A stretch of 33,112 nt of DNA from an uncultured Pseudomonadota bacterium (GCA_937885575.1 CALABO010000019.1:1-33112); one strand, 5' to 3'; shown: positions 22,533-31,482, counted from the first letter of the stretch. Notes: generated from the letters alone by a model not told the origin. A program made the numbers and translations.

Positions 22533-24254
22533 ATGGAGAGAGAATTGTCTTTATCGGTCCTGATATTTTTCGCGATGATTTTTGTTCTGGTGTTCTTGTT
22601 GCGCACGTTGCGCGTCGGGGCATTGGTTGCATTTTTACTTGCGGGTATGATATCGGGACCGTATATTTTGGATTTATTTCAACTGAATTCTACATGGACA
22701 TTTCTTGGCGACCTTGGGATTTTATTTTTGTGGTTCACCATCGGTTTGGAAATAAATATAAAACGCCTGTGGCGTATGCGTAAAACAATTTTCGGTTTCG
22801 GCGCGACCCAGGTTTTAATGGTTGCGATAATGTTGTTTCCGATTCTGTTCGGCCTGACAACATGGTCGGTCGTCGGCGCAATCACGATTTCACTTTTGTT
22901 CGCGATGTCCAGTACGTCCGAAGACCTGCAATTACTAACCGACCGCAATCAGTTAAATACAAAAATGGGACATCAAACTTTTTCGATTTTGTTGTTCCAA
23001 GATTTGTTGTCAATTCCACTGCTTGCGATGTTGCCGGTATTCGCCGGACGTTCATTCAACCTTGGCGCAACGCTTATTGATGTCACGGTGACATCGGTCA
23101 CACTGATTTTCGGCGTCGTTGTAATCGGTCGTTTTGTTTTGAATCCGGTGTTGAAACGCGTATCAAAATTGAAATCCAAAGAGGCGTTTTTACTTGTCAT
23201 CATGTTGAACATCGCGGTTTGGGCGGTGGCGATGAACCTGCTGGGGCTGCCGACGGGACTGGGGGCGTTCTTGGCGGGTATGTTGATGTCTGAAACTATA
23301 TACAGTCACCAAGTCCGCGCAGAAATCGACCCATATGCATTATTGTTTTTATCATTGTTCTTTATATCATTGGGCATGGGATTAAACCTGCATGTATTGG
23401 CGGAAAATTGGTATATCGTCGTCGGTGGTATGGCGGGATTGGTGTGCATAAAGTTCTTTGCGATGTTTATGGTTGCGCGCGTGCGCGGCGTGCCGTCTTT
23501 TGATGCGCGCCTTATTGCACTGATGCTAAGCCAGGGTGGTGAATTTGCGTTGCTGATGTTTCAAACGATGAAGACCAGTGGCATTTCCGCCGTGCCCGCG
23601 CCGGACCAAGAAATTTTGACCGCGATTATTATCTTGTCGATGATGACGACACCGTTCTTGCTAACACTGCACGATAAAATTTTCCGTTCGAAAAAAATGT
23701 TTGCGCGCGTCCGTATGCGCCAATTGAACAGTAATCTTGAAACACAAAAACCCGAAGTTATAATCTGTGGTTTTGGCCGCGTCGGGCAAATTATCGCCTA
23801 TGTTTTGGGAACGCGAAAAATTCCGTATGTCGCACTTGATTTGGATGTCGGTGCGGTGATGATTGGGCGCGAACGCGGGTTTAATGTTTTCTTTGGCGAC
23901 AGTACGAATTCATCGGTCCTGCGCGAATTCGGATTGGGAACACGTCGTGTTCGTGCGGTTGTCATTGCACTTGATAATACCAGTACCGCGCGCAACGCGG
24001 TGTCAACGATAAAGGGTATCGCACCAAAGGTAAAGATTTTTGCGCGCGCACGGAATTTGCCCGAATCGCGCGCATTGGTTCACGAAGGCGTAACAGAGGC
24101 ATGGCCGGAAACGGTTGAATCTTCGTTGATGTTGGCGCATGGCGTTCTTGAACGCCTTGGCGTATCCGATGAAATTATTTCCCACACATTGCAAGAAATG
24201 CGCGACCAAAATTATTCCGAATTGGATAACGCAATCACGGATAAGAATAATTAA
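22533..24254 (+). CDS. Monovalent cation:proton antiporter of the CPA2 (KefB/KefC/YbaL) type with RCK domain
   Basis: The 573-residue protein has about 12 membrane spans in residues 1-385. Family features include GLEINIKRLWRMRKTIFGFG, MSSTSEDLQLL, FQDLLSIPLLAMLP, and LGAFLAGMLMSE followed by FFISLGMGLNL. A cytosolic RCK/TrkA-N domain follows from about residue 405, with nucleotide-binding GFGRVGQIIAYVLG, the ribose-binding LDLD and FFGDSTNSSVL. Such proteins exchange potassium or sodium for protons and are gated by nucleotide or ligand binding to the RCK domain. Ion choice cannot be told. There is no gene for a KefF/KefG-like ancillary protein beside it. Confidence 0.9.
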   Translation: MERELSLSVLIFFAMIFVLVFLLRTLRVGALVAFLLAGMISGPYILDLFQLNSTWTFLGDLGILFLWFTIGLEINIKRLWRMRKTIFGFGATQVLMVAIMLFPILFGLTTWSVVGAITISLLFAMSSTSEDLQLLTDRNQLNTKMGHQTFSILLFQDLLSIPLLAMLPVFAGRSFNLGATLIDVTVTSVTLIFGVVVIGRFVLNPVLKRVSKLKSKEAFLLVIMLNIAVWAVAMNLLGLPTGLGAFLAGMLMSETIYSHQVRAEIDPYALLFLSLFFISLGMGLNLHVLAENWYIVVGGMAGLVCIKFFAMFMVARVRGVPSFDARLIALMLSQGGEFALLMFQTMKTSGISAVPAPDQEILTAIIILSMMTTPFLLTLHDKIFRSKKMFARVRMRQLNSNLETQKPEVIICGFGRVGQIIAYVLGTRKIPYVALDLDVGAVMIGRERGFNVFFGDSTNSSVLREFGLGTRRVRAVVIALDNTSTARNAVSTIKGIAPKVKIFARARNLPESRALVHEGVTEAWPETVESSLMLAHGVLERLGVSDEIISHTLQEMRDQNYSELDNAITDKNN

Positions 24255-24286
24255 AATAATTCGTAATTCGCGCGATGTTTTTATGT

Positions 24287-24315
24287 TTGATTTTATGTAT
24301 CGATATTGCTATATT
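24287..24315 (+). promoter_or_regulatory. Predicted sigma70 promoter of lspA-yidC
   Basis: TTGATT (24287-24292) and TATATT (24310-24315) have a 17-base spacer. The transcript would start near 24322 with a leader of about 21 bases carrying the AAAGGG ribosome site. Confidence 0.6.
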
Positions 24316-24342
24316 ATGCCAAACAATTATAAAGGGAAAAAA

Positions 24343-24873
24343 ATGAAAAAATCACTGTGGGCAATTGTCGCAATAATCGCAATCGTTCTGATTGACCAAA
24401 TCACAAAGGGCGCGTTGTTGTATTTAATAACCGGTTCGGCTTTTGTGTGGGGCGCGGCGTGGACCGTTGTGCCGGTGCCGTATTTAATGCAACACGTGAC
24501 GAACTTTTTTAATGTTGTGTTCACATGGAATCCGGGAACGGCGTTTTCGCTGTTTCGGAATTTCGGTGATAATTTGCCGGCAATTATGACAATTGCAACG
24601 GGTGCAATAATCGCATTTATTTTATATTACCTGTTCGCGCGCGCGAAAAATTATGAGCGTGTGCCACTGATTTTAATTGCGGGGGGCGCGCTTGGGAATT
24701 TTGTTGACCGGTTGCGTTTCGGCGCGGTGATTGATTTTTTGGATTTTCATATCGGTGGCGCGCATTGGCCGGCGTTTAATGTGGCGGACAGTTTTATTAC
24801 CATCGGCGTTTTGCTTTACATTTTGAATTGGTGGCTGGCGCGCCGTCGTTGTATGCGTAATTTAAAAGGATAA
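24343..24873 (+). CDS. lspA: Lipoprotein signal peptidase (signal peptidase II)
   Basis: The 176-residue protein has four membrane spans and the LspA signatures LIDQITKG, FTWNPGTAFSLF, GALGNFVDRLRFGAVIDFLD and FNVADSFITIG. The catalytic aspartates would be D131 (in AVIDF) and D149 (in NVADS). It cleaves signal peptides of prolipoproteins in the inner membrane; the lipoprotein encoded at 164-925 is a plausible substrate. The ATG at 24343 is supported by AAAGGG upstream; a longer frame from 24139 would overlap the antiporter gene. It is followed after three bases by yidC. Confidence 0.95.
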   Translation: MKKSLWAIVAIIAIVLIDQITKGALLYLITGSAFVWGAAWTVVPVPYLMQHVTNFFNVVFTWNPGTAFSLFRNFGDNLPAIMTIATGAIIAFILYYLFARAKNYERVPLILIAGGALGNFVDRLRFGAVIDFLDFHIGGAHWPAFNVADSFITIGVLLYILNWWLARRRCMRNLKG

Positions 24874-24876
24874 AAA

Positions 24877-26463
24877 ATGGTAAAATTTCTTGATAACAAT
24901 AATTCGGGCTTTGCGGCATGGAACGCAAATCGTAATACAACCGCAAAACCAAAATCGAAACTTGGGTCTTTTTTGTGGTGGCTTATTTTGTTCGTTGGGT
25001 CTTGGTGGCTGATTAGTATGTGGACGGCGCCAAAGAACGCGCCCACGCCGACCGATGCGGATGTTGCGATTATTTCAGCAACCGCAACCGATATGCCGGC
25101 GCGCGAAATTTCTTCGGATAAAGTCGTCGCGGATGTGCGCGGACTGCGTATTTCAAATGTTTCGCTGATGGATTATGCGGCGACATCGGGCGCGGAATCC
25201 GAACGCGTAAAGTTGCTTGGCACGGAAAACGATTTCTTAGAGGTCGGCCTGAACGCGACCGGCACAACCGCACCCGATGTGAATACTGTGTGGCAAGATG
25301 CCACGGGCAATAAAATGACTTGGCGCAATTCGGACGGTGTTGTATTCACACGTGACATAAGTGTTGATGGATACTTGGTCACGATTACCGATAGTGTCCA
25401 AAACAATACAACGCGCGATATTTCTTTTGCGCCGTATGCGCGCATTGTGCGCGGGCCTTCGCAATCTTCGGCGGGCGTTGCGACGGGCGCGGTGACGAAT
25501 ACGAATTCGCGGGTGCGTTATGTTGATTGGGGAAAAATGGTCAAGAAATCTTATGTTTATTCGACAACAAACGGCTTTGTTGGGTTTGCAGACCAATACT
25601 GGCAAACAGTCGCGAACATAAAATCACCTGACCAAACAATGCGTGTAAAATCAGTGGCAGACAAGTATGTTGCGGATTCCACCGCGGCGCCGATTATTGT
25701 TAAACCGAACGACACCGGTGTTTTCACAACAACGGTTTTCGCCGGCCCGCGTGAACAGCGCGTTTTGGACACGGCGGAAACAACGATTCCCGGAATTGGT
25801 GAAACCATAGATTATGGGTGGTTCTGGTTCTTTGCGCGGCCACTGCTTTGGGCATTGAACATTTTGAATTCGTTCGTGATGAATTACGGCGTTGCGATAA
25901 TCTTGCTAACGATATTGTTGCGATTACTGATGTGGCCGCTTACGCGCAAATCGTATGTATCGTCGATAAAGATGCAACAGATGCAGCCGGAATTAAAACG
26001 CATACAAAAACTTTACGCGAACGACAAGGTCCGCCTGCAAATGGAAATGATGAATTTATATCGCACGCATAAAACTTCGCCTATGTCGGGCTGTTTGCCG
26101 ATGTTGATTCAAATCCCGATTTTCTTTGCACTTTACAAGGCGTTGATTGTTTCGGTGAATATGCGTAATGCGCACTTCCTTTGGATTTCAGATTTGGCGG
26201 CAATGGACCCATATTTCATATTGCCGGTGCTTATGGGTTTAACAATGTGGTTGCAGCAATATTTGCAATCTGGGGGTATAAAGAAAAGTGCGGACGCCAA
26301 TGATGTCGCGGCACAGACGGGGCGCATGATGAAATGGTTGCCAATTATATTTACAATTATGTTTGCATGGATGCCGGCGGGGCTGGTCCTGTATTGGACG
26401 GTGTCGAACATATTCGGCATAGTTCAAACATACATCATCAAACGCCGATTGAATGCGAAGTAA
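24877..26463 (+). CDS. yidC: Membrane protein insertase YidC
   Basis: The 528-residue protein has an N-terminal anchor (LGSFLWWLILFVGSWWLIS), a periplasmic P1 beta domain (about residues 60-300), then the conserved insertase core. That core contains MNYGVAIILLTILLRLLMWP with the groove arginine, the cytosolic coiled-coil segment (KMQQMQPELKRIQKLYANDK), and membrane spans with SPMSGCLPMLIQIPIFFALY and WMPAGLVLYWTVSNIFGIVQ. It inserts and folds inner-membrane proteins alone or with SecYEG. It is separated from its usual rpmH-rnpA neighbourhood and paired with lspA. A strong terminator follows five bases after the stop. Confidence 0.96.
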   Translation: MVKFLDNNNSGFAAWNANRNTTAKPKSKLGSFLWWLILFVGSWWLISMWTAPKNAPTPTDADVAIISATATDMPAREISSDKVVADVRGLRISNVSLMDYAATSGAESERVKLLGTENDFLEVGLNATGTTAPDVNTVWQDATGNKMTWRNSDGVVFTRDISVDGYLVTITDSVQNNTTRDISFAPYARIVRGPSQSSAGVATGAVTNTNSRVRYVDWGKMVKKSYVYSTTNGFVGFADQYWQTVANIKSPDQTMRVKSVADKYVADSTAAPIIVKPNDTGVFTTTVFAGPREQRVLDTAETTIPGIGETIDYGWFWFFARPLLWALNILNSFVMNYGVAIILLTILLRLLMWPLTRKSYVSSIKMQQMQPELKRIQKLYANDKVRLQMEMMNLYRTHKTSPMSGCLPMLIQIPIFFALYKALIVSVNMRNAHFLWISDLAAMDPYFILPVLMGLTMWLQQYLQSGGIKKSADANDVAAQTGRMMKWLPIIFTIMFAWMPAGLVLYWTVSNIFGIVQTYIIKRRLNAK

Positions 26464-26467
26464 AAAA

Positions 26468-26490
26468 AAGCCCGTCGTTGTGACGGGCTT
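26468..26490. terminator. Bidirectional intrinsic terminator after yidC
   Basis: AAGCCCGTC and GACGGGCTT form a nine-base stem with a GTTGT loop, with T-rich sequence on the plus-strand side and a run of A on the other. It lies two bases from the end of the convergent hypothetical gene. Confidence 0.85.
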
Positions 26491-26492
26491 TC

Positions 26493-26828
26493 TTATTCCG
26501 CGATTGCGCGATAAAGCGCATCGGGCGTTTGTATAAACGGCGCGCGCATTTTAATTGCATTCTTTGCCATATTGACACAGGTCCAATATTTCCGCGGAAA
26601 ATTTCGTGGCAAATCGCACGGCACATAAACAAAACACCAACCGTGTTGTTGCAGCATTTTTATATCCCGCGCCCGCAGAATAATTTTTTCGATATGCCCA
26701 TGCGATATGAATTGATAGAGTGTAAATTCGGCGCCCACGCGCACGATAACCGCGCAGTGCCGAAATTTTTTACAAAATATATTTGGTAAAACCTTGGTTG
26801 ATTTTTGTGCAAACCCAATTATAACCAT
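26493..26828 (-). CDS. Hypothetical protein with papain-like/NlpC-like residue pattern
   Basis: The 111-residue protein has FRHCAVIVRV near residue 20, YWTCVNMAKNAIKM near residue 81 and TPDALYRAIAE at the end. The order RHC, then a hydrophobic strand, then TCV-x-x-x-K and TP-x-x-LYR matches, from memory, small alphaproteobacterial proteins of unknown function that look like circularly permuted NlpC/P60 folds; I cannot verify this. If so, the cysteine in TCV and the histidine in RHC would be the candidate catalytic pair. A GGGAGAA ribosome site precedes the ATG. It follows the 26847-27191 gene by 18 bases and is likely in its operon. Confidence 0.72.
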   Translation of the reverse strand: MVIIGFAQKSTKVLPNIFCKKFRHCAVIVRVGAEFTLYQFISHGHIEKIILRARDIKMLQQHGWCFVYVPCDLPRNFPRKYWTCVNMAKNAIKMRAPFIQTPDALYRAIAE

Positions 26829-26846
26829 ATCAAATTCTCCCTTTTA

Positions 26847-27191
26847 TTATTCAATCCAACCTTTTTCACGCGCGCACGTGTCGATAACGCGCATCGCTGA
26901 ATCCCATACGGCGGCGGCGTGATTTTCGCGCCATACATATTGATGTGGTGCGCGCCGGCGGTCGCCGTATTCTTTGATAACCGACAATTGTTCCGCATTT
27001 AATTTCCCCGACAAATAAAGTTTCGTAATCATCGTTTCAACATCGACCAATTCGCACACGCGTCGTGTCGCCGCATTTCCGCGATATTGACCGATGTCGT
27101 TACGCACCGATTTCGAATATAAAAACCAAAACCATAATTGTTCCGCGCTTTGAAATTTTTCCTGGCCTGGATTTATTTGTGATTGATTCAT
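26847..27191 (-). CDS. Hypothetical protein, operon partner of the 26493 gene
   Basis: The 114-residue, mostly helical soluble protein contains LVDVETMITKLYLSGKLNAE, then QLSVIKEYGDRRRAP, then AAVWDSAMRVIDTCAREKGW. This order (initial helix, short RRxAP turn, WD-x-A-x-x-x-L helix and KG end) resembles small alphaproteobacterial proteins I know only as hypothetical. No catalytic motif or membrane segment is seen. AAGGAG lies eight bases before the ATG. The two-gene unit sits between the yidC terminator and the T4SS operon, with an inverted repeat upstream at 27285-27336. Confidence 0.72.
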   Translation of the reverse strand: MNQSQINPGQEKFQSAEQLWFWFLYSKSVRNDIGQYRGNAATRRVCELVDVETMITKLYLSGKLNAEQLSVIKEYGDRRRAPHQYVWRENHAAAVWDSAMRVIDTCAREKGWIE

Positions 27192-27284
27192 GATAAATTC
27201 TCCTTTTTTTCTAATTCCTTTTTATATATAAAGACCCGATTGAGTTGGGTAAATAACTACAACCATAAATTGAAACAAAGTGTG

Positions 27285-27336
27285 ATATATCGATTCGTTC
27301 GTTGGTTATGAAAAAATTCCTGCGAATCGATATCAT
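27285..27336. repeat. Inverted repeat upstream of the two-gene hypothetical operon
   Basis: ATATCGATTCG (27287-27297) and CGAATCGATAT (27323-27333) are perfect 11-base inverse copies around a 25-base spacer; TGAT/ATCA extends the match with a two-base offset. It lies about 95-145 bases before the ATG at 27191 and could be an operator or a leader hairpin. Confidence 0.5.
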
Positions 27337-27350
27337 CCTTGTTTCTTGAT

Positions 27351-27375
27351 AAAAAGGCGATGCATGCGCATCGCC
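27351..27375 (-). terminator. Second intrinsic terminator below the virB operon
   Basis: GGCGATGC/GCATCGCC (27356-27363 and 27368-27375) form an eight-base stem with an ATGC loop, followed on minus by TTTTT. It lies about 60 bases beyond the first terminator. Any transcript ending here would come from read-through or from a short unseen RNA between the two. Confidence 0.65.
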
Positions 27376-27431
27376 TCTCTCACCTATGGCATAATAAATT
27401 TTTTGCTATGTCATGTTAAAATCCTTTGGTT

Positions 27432-27455
27432 AAAAAAACCGCCATGCGGCGGTTT
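27432..27455 (-). terminator. Intrinsic terminator of the virB8-virB9-virB10 operon
   Basis: AAACCGCC/GGCGGTTT (27436-27443 and 27448-27455) with a four-base loop is followed on minus by seven T. It starts 23 bases after the virB10 stop codon. Confidence 0.8.
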
Positions 27456-27477
27456 AGTTGTTTTTATAATCTGTGCA

Positions 27478-29907
27478 CTAAAACACAATCGGCGGGAAAC
27501 AATCACCACCCGTATTCGGACAGCAATTAAACCCTTGGTCACCCATGTCGGTGTATGTTTCACCCGGACAGCATCCGTTTGCATCCGGATTCGCACCACC
27601 ATCACATGTGATAACAGATGTATTTTGTTGCGCCGGCGCGGCTGGCGTTTCCTTTTTGAACGGATTTTTTATAGTGCCATCCGCATTATATTCAAGTCCA
27701 AGAACCTGGGTATTATATTGTTCGACATTTTGCAAGTTTTGACCGGTTTCATAATTCGGTTTTGCTATACCTTGTGCTTGTTGATTTTGGAACACCGCTT
27801 CTTGGCGTGCATTATTGATTGCGGTATATGTCCCAAATGAACGGCAATAGAAATCAATGGTGGCAAAACTATACTGATTACACAATGGCTGACCAGCTTT
27901 CCCAGGAGCCATTTTAGGCGTACAAGACATATTATCGGCACAATCGCAACAATCTTTCTGAATAGAAGATTGCATCAACGAACGAACCTGCCCAATAAGT
28001 TCTTCCATATCTGTACTTGGGGTTATTTGATTTGCGGCCGTTCTCCAATCTGCGCGTTTCTCACCACCTGTACCATCTGCGCCCTTGGTTTTGTACGGTC
28101 TTATTGCACATGCCTTACCCGGTTGATCCCCACACGTCACAAATAAATCAACCGGTGAAAATACGGTAATACGTGTGCCCGCGGCAATTGAAAAAGGCGG
28201 CGTTGTGTTGTTCATAACATCAACCAATAATTTTGTCGCAACATTATTCCACGCGGTAATAATTTCATTTTTGGCCAGTTCAGACGAACGAACGGTTCCA
28301 CTTTGAACAACGGTATTATTATCCAAATCAATCTGATTCACAAATGCATCGGACACCGGCGCAATCAAATTCACCGCCGCCGGCACAATAGCAGTCAGCA
28401 TTGGCATAATAAATTGTTGCAAATAATCCGTACTGCCATGTCCGGGGACACCCTTGCGTCCTTGGGAATCCGCCGAAAACGGACGTTTGTCGCCAAAATT
28501 AAACTCAACTCCATCGGGACGAATAAATTGATACCATTCTATTTGCATACGACCAACGGCCTTGTATGGCCCCGGCAAATTCCCCGTCACATACCCCAGC
28601 ATCAATGTCCCAGTTGGAATAATCACCGTGCGACCGTTATCGGAATAAACATTCCTGTCGACCGTTGCGCGCACCGGAAGACCATTCGTTAACATCTCTG
28701 CATCCGCTTGAACATCCGAAACAATTGTCGCCGGAATTGGTTTATATTGACGCAACACAAATGTCCGGTCATATGGCATAGATGAAAAGACACCGTCGCT
28801 TTCACCGGAACCCAAATACATTTGCTCTTCCACGACATTCGGTGTCAAATTTACCCGTGCCATTCCGCCCGTGCCACTCGATTGACGTTGCGCAACCATG
28901 GTGGCAAGTTCCGCATCCGTCAATTGCCGTGCCCGATTCCCGCGATTCTTTACCGACCGCGCGCCCAATGCGGGTAATTGATCCGTAATGGTCAAACGAA
29001 TATGTTCCGCATCCGACCCAATACGTCGCGCCGGATTATTTATATCCATAATATAACCCGTATCCGGATTATAAATTCCGGTCGGCGTTTTACAATTCAC
29101 ATCGGAAAACGGGTGATAGTAATACGCACCGCCGTCGGGTCTTATCCAACCCGCATGTACGCCGGATATATTGTATCCCGGAAAAGAAAATTCCGAACAA
29201 CCCGTCCCCGTCATAGAACCGGTGGGCGTTGCGGCAACCGTTGGATCCGGCCAATCATATGTCGGCATTTGCGCATCATTAAAATCAAATTCCGGTGAAA
29301 TATCGTCCACATCCTTTTCAAAGTCATACGTTGGTTCCGGTTCAAAAAATGGGTCGGGCTCATACACTGGTTCGGGTTCCGGCGTGGGTTGTATCTTTAA
29401 CGGTTCACGCGCACCAATAACAATAGTAATTGCGTTCGGTTCATCACGTTCCACACCCGTGGCAAAGTCAGTCCATTTAATTGCGACATCAACACTGGTG
29501 ATAGTAATCGGATGTTCAGGTTCGTATTTCAACCGTATTTTGCACGGCATATCTGCATCGATAATAGTATTTTCATTTGTGCATGTTTCGGTTGCCGAAA
29601 TTCCTGCGGCATCGGTCGTATCGCCATCAACCACAACATTTACATCCGTCACCTGGACACGGGTATTTGCCGACACAGTATATTCAATTTCGCGCGATTC
29701 CCCAACATCCGTATCGACCCAGTCAATCGGTTCGTTTGGCGACACAATCAGTTCCGGCGTGACCGCAACGGGTGAATCAACGATTTCAACCTTTTTTGTA
29801 TCCTTGCCCCGCGTTAGCATCACGAACAACGCAACCACAACAATGATTGCCACAATAAGCAAGAACCATTGCAACCCGCGCGGCGAAGAATCATTTTCCA
29901 TACTCAT
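27478..29907 (-). CDS. virB10: VirB10-like T4SS core protein with Ig/ASH-like domain and cysteine-rich tail
   Basis: The 809-residue protein is about twice the usual VirB10 length. A short cytosolic start is followed by one membrane span (LQWFLLIVAIIVVVALFVML). Then comes an Ig/ASH-like periplasmic region (about 45-165) with DTDVGESREIEYTVSAN and PCKIRLKYEPEHP, then a Pro/Glu linker (PEPEPVYEPDPFFEPEPTY). The VirB10/TrbI domain lies around residues 380-600: KPIPATIVSD, RATVDRNVYSDNGRTVIIPT, GTLMLGYVTG and FIRPDGVEF. After it are two cysteine clusters, CCDCADNMSC and a C-terminal CCPGE and CCPNTGGDC. VirB10 links inner and outer membranes in T4SS. The ATG at 29907 has GGGG nine bases upstream. 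It is the last gene of the virB8-9-10 operon. Confidence 0.85.
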   Translation of the reverse strand: MSMENDSSPRGLQWFLLIVAIIVVVALFVMLTRGKDTKKVEIVDSPVAVTPELIVSPNEPIDWVDTDVGESREIEYTVSANTRVQVTDVNVVVDGDTTDAAGISATETCTNENTIIDADMPCKIRLKYEPEHPITITSVDVAIKWTDFATGVERDEPNAITIVIGAREPLKIQPTPEPEPVYEPDPFFEPEPTYDFEKDVDDISPEFDFNDAQMPTYDWPDPTVAATPTGSMTGTGCSEFSFPGYNISGVHAGWIRPDGGAYYYHPFSDVNCKTPTGIYNPDTGYIMDINNPARRIGSDAEHIRLTITDQLPALGARSVKNRGNRARQLTDAELATMVAQRQSSGTGGMARVNLTPNVVEEQMYLGSGESDGVFSSMPYDRTFVLRQYKPIPATIVSDVQADAEMLTNGLPVRATVDRNVYSDNGRTVIIPTGTLMLGYVTGNLPGPYKAVGRMQIEWYQFIRPDGVEFNFGDKRPFSADSQGRKGVPGHGSTDYLQQFIMPMLTAIVPAAVNLIAPVSDAFVNQIDLDNNTVVQSGTVRSSELAKNEIITAWNNVATKLLVDVMNNTTPPFSIAAGTRITVFSPVDLFVTCGDQPGKACAIRPYKTKGADGTGGEKRADWRTAANQITPSTDMEELIGQVRSLMQSSIQKDCCDCADNMSCTPKMAPGKAGQPLCNQYSFATIDFYCRSFGTYTAINNARQEAVFQNQQAQGIAKPNYETGQNLQNVEQYNTQVLGLEYNADGTIKNPFKKETPAAPAQQNTSVITCDGGANPDANGCCPGETYTDMGDQGFNCCPNTGGDCFPPIVF

Positions 29908-29931
29908 TACCAATTTCCCCTTGCAAAATAA

Positions 29932-31482
29932 TTATTGAATCCGCACGACCTGGCAACTGGCGCCACTAAACTTTAACAATTGGTCACACAATTGCTGCGC
30001 GGTATCAATATCCGGCATCGGTCCGATACGCAACCGGTACAGCCGCGCCGCCGAAGATGTCGCCCCAAGTTCGCCAACGCCTTCTTCGTCAACGGCATAA
30101 AACACGCTGTCTTTATATTTATTCAATAAACCTTTGCCGTCATTACCACTGAACCGCGCAACCAATCCGGCCCAGTATTCATCCAATGCCTTGACACTGC
30201 TGTCCGACCGCAATTCAACGGCGACACCACCTTGGTTGCTGGTAATAAGTGGTATATTCGAATTCGGCAAATAAGACCCCGCGGTCACGCGTTCGGTTGG
30301 CATCATACTTATGCCACGCGTGCCATTGCCCATGGCCGGTGTATCATACGTGCCGTACATCATCGCACCCGTATTCATCGGCATCGCCGGCATGGTCGGC
30401 AACACCGCGGCATTTGGCACATTGCTAATATACGTCGGACTTGCGGTAAGGTTTCCATACCCCGCGTTTATCGCGGTCATATTGTCGTTATAAATCATAT
30501 TGTTCAGTGAATTTCCCGACATCATACTTTGCGCAACATTCGCTTCGGCCAACGCCATCACACTTGCGGTATCGGCAATCAAGAACGGTTTTGCGCGCTT
30601 TTTAATACAAACAATGCGTTGCCCACTGCGCAGAACCATATCGCCTACGGCCTCTACAATAAGCAACCGACCATCTTGACCATCAGTGCGGAACCCGACC
30701 GGCGATTCACCACCTTCGACCAACAACGATACCACGGGCCGTTGCGTCATTGAAATAACCTTGTCGCCAAAGTCAATATACGTAAACACACGATCGCGCC
30801 ACACGCGTTCCGGCGCAATTACATAGTCGTCCGGATTCGGCACAAAAATATCCAAATCGAAACGGAATTCCGACGGGTCAATTTTCATCGTTTTAATCCA
30901 ATCGTAATCTTCGCCATCGACACCGATGCTGGTGCTTTTTGTATTTGTGTTTTTAAATATGGAATTCATCGCCCCGCCACTTGGTGCGGTTGCCGCGCCC
31001 GCCATGGGCAAACGGGCATTGCCATCCAAAACAACATCAACCTGGGAATAGGTAATTTCGGACGCGTTCGACGGTTCACTGCGCAGATAGAAAGTATAAA
31101 CATTTCCCGACTTTCCCGTCACAATCAAATTTGTATCCGAACCCATATTGTCCGGCGCGGGCGTAATGTAAAGCGTCCGCCCGCCTTGATTTCCATTGAT
31201 TTGAAAGAACCCTTCGTTTCCGACAACCGCGTCTTCAATCTGTTCGCCCTTTGGCAAGTTTACCATCGTCACCATACCATTACGCAACTTTACCGGCAAC
31301 ACAGTCCCCGATTCCCAGGCAAGTTGTGCGTATCCCGGTTTCAAACTGCCACTTGTCATATTTGCGTTTGGATTATCCCATGCAGCCTGAATGCCCCAGT
31401 TTCCGTCCAACGGCGCCGCCCACGCACCCGATGCGACAACACCTGCGCAAATTGCAAATCTAAAAATCCAAAGTGTTTTCAT
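29932..31482 (-). CDS. virB9: VirB9-like T4SS core protein with C-terminal SPOR domain
   Basis: The 516-residue protein has a signal peptide (residues 1-22, ending GAWA). An N-terminal VirB9/TrbG-type beta domain follows (about 45-155, with NLIVTGKSGNVYTFYLRS). The C-terminal VirB9 domain covers about 215-305 (APERVWRDRVFTYIDFGDKV to VLRSGQRIVCIKK). Next is a Met/Asn/Pro-rich linker (about 330-420) and then a SPOR-like domain (about 435-516, with ARLYRLRIGPMPDIDTAQQL and CQVV). Classical VirB9 is about 290 residues and lacks the last two parts. VirB9 with VirB7 and VirB10 forms the outer-membrane core complex. A SPOR domain would add binding to denuded peptidoglycan. AAGGAAGGG precedes the ATG; gaps to virB8 and virB10 are 26 and 24 bases. 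Confidence 0.85.
   Translation of the reverse strand: MKTLWIFRFAICAGVVASGAWAAPLDGNWGIQAAWDNPNANMTSGSLKPGYAQLAWESGTVLPVKLRNGMVTMVNLPKGEQIEDAVVGNEGFFQINGNQGGRTLYITPAPDNMGSDTNLIVTGKSGNVYTFYLRSEPSNASEITYSQVDVVLDGNARLPMAGAATAPSGGAMNSIFKNTNTKSTSIGVDGEDYDWIKTMKIDPSEFRFDLDIFVPNPDDYVIAPERVWRDRVFTYIDFGDKVISMTQRPVVSLLVEGGESPVGFRTDGQDGRLLIVEAVGDMVLRSGQRIVCIKKRAKPFLIADTASVMALAEANVAQSMMSGNSLNNMIYNDNMTAINAGYGNLTASPTYISNVPNAAVLPTMPAMPMNTGAMMYGTYDTPAMGNGTRGISMMPTERVTAGSYLPNSNIPLITSNQGGVAVELRSDSSVKALDEYWAGLVARFSGNDGKGLLNKYKDSVFYAVDEEGVGELGATSSAARLYRLRIGPMPDIDTAQQLCDQLLKFSGASCQVVRIQ

Noticed and set aside
24139..24342. Longer lspA start at 24139
   Set aside because: It overlaps the antiporter gene; the start at 24343 has a ribosome site and promoter and matches the family N-terminus.
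29171..29938. 255-codon frame on plus opposite virB10
   Set aside because: The Ser/Thr-rich product is a shadow of the VirB10 N-terminal region; virB10 is supported by domains and operon structure.
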